Of a DNA stretch of 64,000 nucleotides, positions 35,448 through 42,937 are shown in pieces. Under the pieces are notes generated by a model. That model had not been told where the DNA came from, did no database searches, and saw only the letters and a program-made list of their open reading frames with translations. The stretch is taken from contig JAFWYN010000015.1 of assembly GCA_017522685.1 (NCBI GenBank), positions 1-64,000 of the forward strand. Reading direction: 5' to 3'. Each line of letters starts with the position of its first letter. Positions within the stretch are counted from its first letter, which is position 1. Position numbers and translations under genes: made by a program. The stretch comes from Lachnospiraceae bacterium (GTDB taxonomy: Bacteria; Bacillota_A; Clostridia; Lachnospirales; Lachnospiraceae).

Positions 35448-36533
35448 ATGATATCAAATCAGATTTTACAAAATACCCTAGACGGATTGAAAGGAATAGC
35501 CAGAGTAGACATTTGTGTGATGGATACGGAAGGAAAGCCTGTGGCATATACCGTGGAATTACCCAACTTATCCAGAGTGGCGGCGGAGTTTGTAAAGTCT
35601 CCCGCAGATTCTCAGGAAATACAGGGGTGTCAGTTTTTTAAGGTATATGATGAGCAACAGCTGGAGTATGTGCTGATCGTGGCAGGTATCGGTGAGGATA
35701 TCTATACCATCGGTAAGATGATTGCGTTCCAGTTGCAGAATCTGCTTGTGGCATATAAGGAGAGATTTGATAAGGATAACTTTATCAAGAATCTGTTATT
35801 GGACAATCTGCTTTTGATTGATATTTACAGTCGTTCCAAGAAGCTGCATATTCCTACGGAAGTATCCCGTGTGGTTATGATTATGGAGTCCTCCAACAAC
35901 AAGGATTATAATACCCTGGAGTTGGTGCGTACCTTTGTGGGCAATAACAGCAAGGATTTTGTAACAGCGGTAGATGAGAATAATATCATTATCGTAAAGG
36001 AAGTGTCTGATTTTGAGACCAACAAGGAGATTGACAAGTCAGCGAAGAGCCTGATTGCGCAGATGCAGAAGGATGGCTTGAAGAATGTGCGTGTTTCCTA
36101 TGGTACCGTGGTTCATGAGATAAAGGAAGTGAGCCGTTCCTTTAAGGAAGCAAAGATGGCATTGGATGTTGGTAAGATTTTCTTTGATGAGAGAAATGTG
36201 GTGGCTTACAGTGAGCTGGGTATCGGACGTCTGATTTATCAGTTGCCCATCCCTTTGTGCAAAATGTTTATTCGTGAAATTTTCGGCGGAAAGAGCCCGG
36301 ATGATTTTGACGAAGAAACCCTGACCACCATATATAAGTTTTTTGAAAACAGCTTAAATGTATCCGAAACCTCCAGACAGTTGTTTATCCACAGAAATAC
36401 GCTTGTTTATCGTCTGGATAAGCTACAGAAGAGCACAGGGCTGGATTTGAGAGTGTTTGAGGATGCCATTACCTTTAAGATTGCACTGATGGTAGTGAAG
36501 TATATGAAGTATATGGAGAGCTTTGAATATTAA
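35448..36533 (+). CDS. PucR/CdaR-type transcriptional regulator
   Basis: 361 residues. The C-terminal ~60 residues are the PucR/CdaR HTH_30 domain: FFENSLNVSETSRQLFIH, RNTLVYRLDKLQKSTGLDLR. A middle GGDEF-like fold and an N-terminal sensor region (ARVDICVMDTEGKPVAY) fit the CdaR layout for small-molecule sensing; the ligand is unknown. The start at 35448 follows AAAGGAG; an ATG at 35415 precedes the site. Only 29 bases separate it from ftsE, so it may be co-transcribed with the division genes, an unusual setting for this family. Confidence 0.87.
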   Translation: MISNQILQNTLDGLKGIARVDICVMDTEGKPVAYTVELPNLSRVAAEFVKSPADSQEIQGCQFFKVYDEQQLEYVLIVAGIGEDIYTIGKMIAFQLQNLLVAYKERFDKDNFIKNLLLDNLLLIDIYSRSKKLHIPTEVSRVVMIMESSNNKDYNTLELVRTFVGNNSKDFVTAVDENNIIIVKEVSDFETNKEIDKSAKSLIAQMQKDGLKNVRVSYGTVVHEIKEVSRSFKEAKMALDVGKIFFDERNVVAYSELGIGRLIYQLPIPLCKMFIREIFGGKSPDDFDEETLTTIYKFFENSLNVSETSRQLFIHRNTLVYRLDKLQKSTGLDLRVFEDAITFKIALMVVKYMKYMESFEY

Positions 36534-36562
36534 AGTTGGAGTTTTCCTGCGGAGATATTTAC

Positions 36563-37306
36563 ATGAGAAGAAAAGAATTGTTGAAACAACGTGAGAACGA
36601 GTTCATAGAAGAAAATGGTCTTATTTATTTGGAGAATGTAAGTAAGAGTTATTCCACCGGTTCTCCGGCATTGAATAATGTGACATTAAATATCAGAAGA
36701 GGCGAGTTTGTATTTATCGTGGGTGACAGTGGCTCCGGTAAATCCACTTTGATTAAGTTGCTTCTTCGAGAGTTGACTGCTACTAGCGGTAATGTCTGGG
36801 TTATGGGCAAGAACCTTGCCAAGTTGCGCCACAGAGCGATTCCTAAGTATCGTAGATTTTTGGGCGTGGTATTCCAGGACTTCCGATTGCTGAATGATAG
36901 AAATGTATACGAGAATGTGGCTTTTGCCCAGAGAATTGTGGAGAAATCCCCCAGTGAGATCAGACGTAACGTGCCTTCTATACTGGCGACCGTAGGATTG
37001 GCCGGAAAGTATAAGGCAAAGACTACTCAATTATCAGGAGGAGAGCAGCAGCGAGTTGCATTGGCAAGAGCGCTGGTAAATAATCCGGATATCCTGTTGG
37101 CAGATGAGCCCACCGGTAATCTGGATCCTAAGAATTCCTGGGAAATTATGAAGCTTTTGGAAGAAATCAATGCTGCCGGTACCACGGTAGTAATGGTTAC
37201 CCACAATAAGGAAATTGTCAATTCCATGCAGAAGCGAGTTGTGACCATGCGTAGGGGTGTCATAATTAGCGATGAAGAGGAGGGAACTTACATCGATGAA
37301 GATTAG
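36563..37306 (+). CDS. ftsE: Cell division ATP-binding protein FtsE
   Basis: 247 residues. ABC ATPase with Walker A GDSGSGKST, Q-loop VFQDFRLL, signature LSGGEQQR and Walker B ILLADEPTGNLDP. FtsEX signals from the cytosol to peptidoglycan hydrolases outside. About 20 extra residues precede the usual LIYLENVSKSY start; GGAGA before 36563 supports this start. It overlaps ftsX by 11 bases and is followed by an EnvC-like hydrolase and CtpA, the standard Firmicute group. Confidence 0.95.
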   Translation: MRRKELLKQRENEFIEENGLIYLENVSKSYSTGSPALNNVTLNIRRGEFVFIVGDSGSGKSTLIKLLLRELTATSGNVWVMGKNLAKLRHRAIPKYRRFLGVVFQDFRLLNDRNVYENVAFAQRIVEKSPSEIRRNVPSILATVGLAGKYKAKTTQLSGGEQQRVALARALVNNPDILLADEPTGNLDPKNSWEIMKLLEEINAAGTTVVMVTHNKEIVNSMQKRVVTMRRGVIISDEEEGTYIDED

Positions 37307-38204
37307 TACCTTTTTTTATACCATTAAGCAGGGATTTGCCAATTTGTTCCGTAACAAATGGTACACACTGGCTTCTATAGCAACCATGGCAGCCTGCCTG
37401 CTGATGCTGGGTGTTTTCTATTCCGTGGCTGCCAACTTCCGCCACATTGTTAAGAATGTGGAAGAGGTAGTATCCTTTACCGTATTCTTTGAAGAAGGAA
37501 TCAGTGAAGAACGTATTGAAGAGATTGGGCGTCTCATACAAAGCCGTGAAGAGGTTGCTTCCATGAATTTCATTTCTGCTGAACAGGCTTGGGAAGACTA
37601 TCAGAAGGAGAATTTCCAGGACAAGGCAGAGGAGCTTTTGGAAGGCTATCCGGAGAATCCCTTGGCTAACTCCATGAACTATGAAGTGTTCCCTAAGGAT
37701 GTATCCCAGCAGGCAGCTTTGAAAAACTATGTATTATCCATTCCCGGAGTGCGTAAAATAAATAGTCTGGATGAAGTGGCAGATACATTGACAGCAGTGA
37801 ATCAGTTGATTACCTATGTTTCCGTAGGTATTATCATTGTATTGTTACTGGTATCCGTATTCTTAATCAGCAATACGGTAACAGTAGGTATTTCCGTCAG
37901 AAAAGCGGAGATTAATATTATGAAATACATCGGTGCAACCGACTTTTTGGTGCGTGCGCCTTTCGTGTTGGAGGGTGTGATAATCGGCTTGATAGGCGCT
38001 GTGATTCCTCTGTATGCCATTCACAAGATGTATAGTTCCGTGTTGAACTTCATGATTAGTGAATTTGCGAATTTGAGCAAGCTTTTGGATTTCTTGCCGG
38101 TGGATACCATATTCGATTTCCTGTTGCCCATATCTTTGATTGTGGGTGTGGGTATCGGTTTCTTTGGAAGCGTGACAACAGTCAGAAAGCATCTTAACGT
38201 ATAA
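37296..38204 (+). CDS. ftsX: Cell division protein FtsX
   Basis: 302 residues. A short cytoplasmic start, a membrane helix (about 25-45), an extracellular domain (about 50-165, EEVVSFTVFFEEGISEE), then three helices (near 175, 225 and 275), the FtsX fold. It passes ATPase-driven movement of FtsE to the murein hydrolase outside. Start set at 37296 behind GAGGAGGG, overlapping the end of ftsE. Confidence 0.93.
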   Translation: MKISTFFYTIKQGFANLFRNKWYTLASIATMAACLLMLGVFYSVAANFRHIVKNVEEVVSFTVFFEEGISEERIEEIGRLIQSREEVASMNFISAEQAWEDYQKENFQDKAEELLEGYPENPLANSMNYEVFPKDVSQQAALKNYVLSIPGVRKINSLDEVADTLTAVNQLITYVSVGIIIVLLLVSVFLISNTVTVGISVRKAEINIMKYIGATDFLVRAPFVLEGVIIGLIGAVIPLYAIHKMYSSVLNFMISEFANLSKLLDFLPVDTIFDFLLPISLIVGVGIGFFGSVTTVRKHLNV

Positions 38205-38220
38205 TTTTATATTGAAAACA

Positions 38221-38250
38221 AAGAGAGTCGTAAACGGCTCTCTTGTAATT
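38221..38250 (+). terminator. Weak hairpin between ftsX and the envC-like gene
   Basis: AAGAGAG (38221-38227) pairs with CTCTCTT (38238-38244), with CG/CG inside. Few T follow, so at most partial termination. Confidence 0.4.
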
Positions 38251-38266
38251 TGAAAAGGATTTATGG

Positions 38267-39487
38267 ATGAAAAGAGTCAAAGTATTAGTAGGAGCTTTAA
38301 CGGCGGTTTTGCTTTTTTCGGCGGCGGTGACGCCTCTTCAGGCTAAGAAAGATGATGTTACTTCAGCAACCATTAAAGAGATGGAAAACCAGATATCCAA
38401 GGCTGAGCAGGAGATGAAGGAGTTGAAGAATTCCCTGTCGGATGTTAAGGGTCTGGTAAAACAGCTGGAAAAAGAAAAAACCAATTTAAAGAATTATGTG
38501 CAGCAGCTGGATGCCACATTAGAGGTGATAGAAGCCAAGATTACGGATTTGAACGGACAAATTACGGAGAAAGAGGCGGATATTGTATATACCCAGCAGC
38601 AATTGCAGGACGCCAAGGACAGAGAGGCGGATCAGTATGAGTTTATGCAGGAACGTATCAGAGCCAGCTACGAGACCAGCCAATACCATGTGTTAGAACA
38701 GATTTTTACGGCGAAAAGCTTTCATGACCTGTTGAACCGTATTACCTATGAGGAAGAAATGGTAGCCTATGAAAGACAGGTACTGGATGCGTTTATTGCC
38801 AATAAGGAATATATCGCCGTATGTGAAAAGCAATTACAGGTGGAAAAAGAATATCTGGACGAGGTAAAGCTGAGTGTGGAAAATGAGCAGGCGGCATTAG
38901 AGGAGCTGATTGCCACCAAGAGTCAGGAGATTGAAAAGTACGAGAGTGATATCAGCAACCAGGAAAAGGCTATTAGGGAGTACGAGGCAGATATTAAAGA
39001 ACAGAATGAGATTATTAAGCAGCTGGAAAAAGCAGTAGAAGCAGAAAAGGAACGAATTCGTAAACAGAACGGATTGGTGCTTACCTACGACGGTGGAACT
39101 TTTGCTTTTCCGCTGGAGTCATACACCAGAGTTTCCGATGATTACGGAAATCGTAATCATCCTATTTTGAAGGTGCCCCAGTTCCATAATGGAGTGGATT
39201 TTGCTGCACCTAAGGGAACGGCTATCTATGCTGCCTACAATGGTATCATCGTGGCGGCAACCTATAGTTCTACCATGGGAAATTATGTAATGATTGATCA
39301 TGGAGATGGCTTGTATACCATATATATGCATGCTTCCAAGCTGCATGTGAAGAAGGATGATGTGGTTACAAAGGGACAGAAGATAGCAGCGGTGGGAAGT
39401 ACGGGGCGTTCTACCGGTAACCATTTGCACTTTAGCGTGCGTAAGGACGGAAACTATGTTTCGCCTTGGAATTATATTGTAAAGTAG
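38267..39487 (+). CDS. EnvC-like murein hydrolase activator with M23 domain
   Basis: 406 residues. Signal peptide (cut near TPLQA, residue 26), a long coiled coil (about 35-265), and a C-terminal M23/LytM domain: RNHPILKVPQFHNGVDFA, YGVMIDHG-like NYVMIDHGDGLYTIYMHASKL and GNHLHFSVRKDG, keeping the zinc ligands H-x3-D and H-x-H. It is therefore likely an active endopeptidase (like PcsB/CwlO roles) controlled by FtsEX, whose genes lie just upstream. AAAGGA precedes the ATG. Confidence 0.9.
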   Translation: MKRVKVLVGALTAVLLFSAAVTPLQAKKDDVTSATIKEMENQISKAEQEMKELKNSLSDVKGLVKQLEKEKTNLKNYVQQLDATLEVIEAKITDLNGQITEKEADIVYTQQQLQDAKDREADQYEFMQERIRASYETSQYHVLEQIFTAKSFHDLLNRITYEEEMVAYERQVLDAFIANKEYIAVCEKQLQVEKEYLDEVKLSVENEQAALEELIATKSQEIEKYESDISNQEKAIREYEADIKEQNEIIKQLEKAVEAEKERIRKQNGLVLTYDGGTFAFPLESYTRVSDDYGNRNHPILKVPQFHNGVDFAAPKGTAIYAAYNGIIVAATYSSTMGNYVMIDHGDGLYTIYMHASKLHVKKDDVVTKGQKIAAVGSTGRSTGNHLHFSVRKDGNYVSPWNYIVK

Positions 39488-39501
39488 TGGGAGTTTTTAG
39501 A

Positions 39502-40776
39502 ATGGATTTGGATAATAAAAATGAGCAGGTTGTGAAAAAAAATAAGGGTTCCTTTCTTTCCGGTTTGATGGTGGGTATTTTGTCCACCGTGGTTGTAACC
39601 ATCATCATTGCCATCTGCGTGATTTTTGGTGGGAGGCAATCTAAGGGAGCAAACGTTAAGACGGACCAGTCATTGGATGAGATTTTGGAAGAAGGCGATT
39701 TTGTAGATGAAGAGATGCTGCAAAAGCTTTCCGTCATAGAAGATATGATAGATGTATATTTCTACAAAGACGACATCGATGATGCCCTTTTGGAGGAAGG
39801 CGTTTATCAGGGAATGTTAGGTGCGCTGGAAGATCCGTATACCTGTTATTATACGGTGGAAGAACTGAAAAAACTCATGGAGCAGACTTCGGGGGTTTAC
39901 TATGGTATTGGTGCCTATGTAAGTCTGGATGAAACCGGTATGTATCCCATGATTACCAAGCCCATTGCCGGCTCACCGGCAGAGGAAGCGGATTTGCGTC
40001 CGGGAGATATTATTTATGAGATAGACGGTGAACCTACTTATGGTAAAAATCTGGATTCGGCAGTGGCTATGATAAAGGGTCAGGAAGGTACGGAAGTAGA
40101 ACTGACTATCGTACGAAGTACCGAAACGGATTATCTTCATGTGACGGTAGTGAGAAGATTGGTTGAGTCTCCCACTGTTGAGTTTGAAATGCTGGAAGAC
40201 GGTATGGCATATATCCAAATTACAGAGTTTAGTGAGGTGACTGTACAGCAGTTTGCAGATGCGTTGGCCGGTGCCAGGGCTTCTGATATGAAGGGATTAA
40301 TTATTGACCTTCGTGCCAATCCGGGAGGAAGTCTGACTGCGGTAGTGGATGTGGCTAAAATGCTTTTGCCGGAAGGATTAATTGTTTATACAGAGGATAA
40401 ATACGGCAATCGAAGTGAGTATACTTGTGATGGCAGAAGAGAGTTTGACAAGCCTCTTGTAGTATTGGTGGACGGCAATTCTGCCAGTGCATCCGAGGTG
40501 TTGGCAGGAGCCATTAAGGATTATGAGCTGGGAGTTCTGGTGGGAACCAAAACCTTTGGTAAAGGTATCGTACAGAAGGTATACAGCTTAGAGGACGGTT
40601 CTGCTTTGAAAATGACGGTCAGCAGCTATTATTCGCCAAAGGGAACCAATATTCATGGTACCGGTATTGAGCCGGATAAGGAATGTGAATTTGACGCAGA
40701 GGCTTATTATGCAGAGGAATCCGTGGATAATCAGCTGGAGTATGCGAAGGAAGTTTTGAAAGAGATGATGGAATAA
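39502..40776 (+). CDS. S41 family C-terminal processing peptidase CtpA
   Basis: 424 residues. Membrane anchor (about 13-36), a PDZ domain (near 120-210, GIGAYVSLDETGMYP, PAEEADLRPGDIIYEIDG), and the S41 protease core: GLIIDLRANPGGSL, NSASASEVLAGAIKDY (residues 326-341) with the serine, and TFGKGIVQ with the lysine of the Ser-Lys dyad. Cleaves exported proteins near their C-terminus. Start at 39502 follows GGGAG. Its placement after the M23 gene suggests it trims cell-wall enzymes. Confidence 0.92.
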   Translation: MDLDNKNEQVVKKNKGSFLSGLMVGILSTVVVTIIIAICVIFGGRQSKGANVKTDQSLDEILEEGDFVDEEMLQKLSVIEDMIDVYFYKDDIDDALLEEGVYQGMLGALEDPYTCYYTVEELKKLMEQTSGVYYGIGAYVSLDETGMYPMITKPIAGSPAEEADLRPGDIIYEIDGEPTYGKNLDSAVAMIKGQEGTEVELTIVRSTETDYLHVTVVRRLVESPTVEFEMLEDGMAYIQITEFSEVTVQQFADALAGARASDMKGLIIDLRANPGGSLTAVVDVAKMLLPEGLIVYTEDKYGNRSEYTCDGRREFDKPLVVLVDGNSASASEVLAGAIKDYELGVLVGTKTFGKGIVQKVYSLEDGSALKMTVSSYYSPKGTNIHGTGIEPDKECEFDAEAYYAEESVDNQLEYAKEVLKEMME

Positions 40777-40786
40777 TATGAAATGG

Positions 40787-40818
40787 GTGCAATCTTCTTT
40801 TGAGGGGATTGCACTTTT
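40787..40818 (+). terminator. Terminator after ctpA
   Basis: GTGCAATC (40787-40794) pairs with GATTGCAC (40807-40814), followed by TTTT. Confidence 0.75.
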
Positions 40819-40839
40819 CCATAATAGAAGGAGCGGCTT

Positions 40840-41913
40840 ATGGAAAATGCACTATGGAATGAAAATCGATTAGTGGCCTGTGAGGTGGCGGAGGATTACG
40901 AGACGGAGAAGCAGATTCGTATGGCCAGTTACAGGGGAGAACTGCGATGTCCGGATGCAGGATGCTGCAGTCCGATTTTAAGATATTGTCACGGAGAAAT
41001 TTTGGAGCCCTACTTTGCCCATAGGGAGAATGCGGATTGTGATTATGTGCGTTTTGAAAAGAATTCGGGAGTATTTCACGGACTCAGAGTGCTTTTGTAT
41101 GAACATTTTAAGGCCTGCGATTATCCGGTGGAATTGGAAAAGAAGGTTCTGCCACATCATTACAGTCATTTGTACTTTGAGTGGGAGGATGGTAGGAGGA
41201 CGGCCCTAGAGATTGGTACAAAGAGTACCAATGTGAACGATGTGGTTAAACTGCAGGAGGAGTATGAGAAAGCCGGCATAGAGATGGTTTGGTTGGTGGC
41301 GGACCAGCCGGGGAAGACTATTTCGGAAGAACATACTTATTTCCTGAAGCGTTTTTGCCTGAACGAGTCTTTGAAAAAGGATTTGATTGTCATAGGGTAT
41401 GACGGTAAGCATGTGACTCAGTATCGGGAGGACTCCTATTCCTATTTTGTAGAAGGGCAGGAGATGGTTTCAGAAGAATATCCCAAGCTATTTGCCTATG
41501 AAGCTTATTTGAGCGATATATATTTTGAGGGCGGAGTGTTGACCACCAGAGGCTTTGAACAGGCGTATAGTCTGTTTTTGGAAGAAAAGCAGCTGGCTTT
41601 TGCGGCGTTTAGAGCGCAGGCGGAAGAAGAAAAGGAATATTTTCGCAGGCAGTACGAAGCATTGCGTAGCGGTAGGGAGATACAGGATACCCGCCTTTAT
41701 GCAGACGCTGCGTCGGGAGAGGATTATGAATCCAGACGTGAGTCCGTCCTTGCTGTTATTGACCAGCAGGAACGACAGGTTTTGGATGCTACAGGTACCC
41801 GCTGGGGCCGTTGTGAATTCTGCGGTGAGGTGAAAGAAGAGGCAGAATTTGTGTCCTTAGGTGGCCGAGGAAGAATCAATCTTGGCAGATGTCAGAAGTG
41901 TAAGGAAGTATAA
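40840..41913 (+). CDS. CoiA-like nuclease-fold protein with C-terminal zinc ribbon
   Basis: 357 residues. The N-terminus resembles competence protein CoiA: a zinc-finger-like ELRCPDAGCCSPILRYCHGE, then PYFAHRENADC, and a probable restriction-endonuclease-like core with SHLYFEWEDGRRTALEIGTKS and VKLQEEYEKAGIEMVWLV. The acidic/K motif of the core is not clear, so catalysis is doubtful. A helical, Glu-rich region (about 240-300) leads to a C-terminal zinc ribbon (CEFCGEV, then CQKC). CoiA acts in DNA uptake and transformation in Streptococcus. No other competence gene is close by. AAGGAG precedes the ATG. Confidence 0.65.
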   Translation: MENALWNENRLVACEVAEDYETEKQIRMASYRGELRCPDAGCCSPILRYCHGEILEPYFAHRENADCDYVRFEKNSGVFHGLRVLLYEHFKACDYPVELEKKVLPHHYSHLYFEWEDGRRTALEIGTKSTNVNDVVKLQEEYEKAGIEMVWLVADQPGKTISEEHTYFLKRFCLNESLKKDLIVIGYDGKHVTQYREDSYSYFVEGQEMVSEEYPKLFAYEAYLSDIYFEGGVLTTRGFEQAYSLFLEEKQLAFAAFRAQAEEEKEYFRRQYEALRSGREIQDTRLYADAASGEDYESRRESVLAVIDQQERQVLDATGTRWGRCEFCGEVKEEAEFVSLGGRGRINLGRCQKCKEV

Positions 41914-41933
41914 AAATACTCGCGCAATTTCTT

Positions 41934-42779
41934 TTATTTCTGAAAAACATTATGTTTATTATAGCTGGCCCGATACTCTGAGGGAGAAAGTCCCGTAACC
42001 TTATGAAAAGCATTGGAGAAATTGTGGGCATCGGAAAATCCCAGACTGAATGCAATCTGGGAAACAGGTTGGTTAGTTTCCGAAAGGGAGGACTTGGCAA
42101 GTTCCATCTTGGTTTGTAAGATATATTGCTTTATGGTGATACCTGAGTACTTTTTGAAGAAAGTGGTCAGGTATTTTTCGTTGTAGCCGAAATAGGAAGC
42201 TATTTCTGAAACCCGAAGATTATTCTGTGCATGCCAGGAGATATAGTCCGATATATCACTGTAAAGCTGTTCATGTAACTGTTTGTCTTTGGATTGGGTA
42301 TGGCGGTTTTGGGCACACAATTCTGCCAAAACGGCACAACAAAGGGCATTGTTAAGGGTGCTTTCCTTGTAGCGACGGTCTGAGTCCTGTAATTGCTTCA
42401 TCAGGATGATAATACGTTCCGGGGAGGAAAGAGTGCCTTGTACAGGGATTAGCAGATGGCCCATATTATGTTCCGGCAAGACAGAATGGCAAGAATGATC
42501 CTGCAATCCCCCATCATAATCAAAATGCATCCAGTAGAATTCACAGCCGCCCGGTTGGGTACCATGTTGATGGGACGTAGGCGGCATTAAGAGATATTCT
42601 CCCTTGCTTATTGCATATTCGTTCTCATTATCCGCAATATACAGAGTCCCCTCCGTCACTACCATCAACTCATAATCAACCAGGTTTCGTGTCATATGAA
42701 TCCATTCATCACTGGGTGGAGTGAACTTTCCACACCATCTGTATTCAAAGCCTTTTTTGCTTTCAAAGTCAAGAAACAT
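41934..42779 (-). CDS. AraC family transcriptional regulator (GH127-linked)
   Basis: 281 residues. N-terminal cupin-like sensor domain (YELMVVTEGTLYIADNENEY, PPTSHQHGTQPG) and C-terminal pair of helix-turn-helix units (LRVSEIASYFGYNEKYLTTFFKKYSGITIKQYI; then VSQIAFSLGFSDAHNFSNAF and SPSEYR ending). Such proteins usually sense a sugar. It is divergent from the beta-L-arabinofuranosidase gene with 158 bases between, so it very likely controls it. AAGGAG precedes the ATG. Confidence 0.92.
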   Translation of the reverse strand: MFLDFESKKGFEYRWCGKFTPPSDEWIHMTRNLVDYELMVVTEGTLYIADNENEYAISKGEYLLMPPTSHQHGTQPGGCEFYWMHFDYDGGLQDHSCHSVLPEHNMGHLLIPVQGTLSSPERIIILMKQLQDSDRRYKESTLNNALCCAVLAELCAQNRHTQSKDKQLHEQLYSDISDYISWHAQNNLRVSEIASYFGYNEKYLTTFFKKYSGITIKQYILQTKMELAKSSLSETNQPVSQIAFSLGFSDAHNFSNAFHKVTGLSPSEYRASYNKHNVFQK

Positions 42780-42860
42780 ACAATATCTCCTTGGTTTCGT
42801 TGTGTTGCGATTAGTGCAAATGCCAATATGGTGATTATAATATATAACATTTTCACACCT

Positions 42861-42889
42861 TTTACAACCTTTCGGGATTTAAATAATAT
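42861..42889 (+). promoter_or_regulatory. Promoter of the GH127 gene
   Basis: TTTACA (42861-42866) and TAATAT (42884-42889), 17 bases apart, 48 bases before the start. Confidence 0.55.
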
Positions 42890-42937
42890 ATTTCTCATGC
42901 CATAATAATAGTAGAGGATGTGGGTAGGGGGATCACT

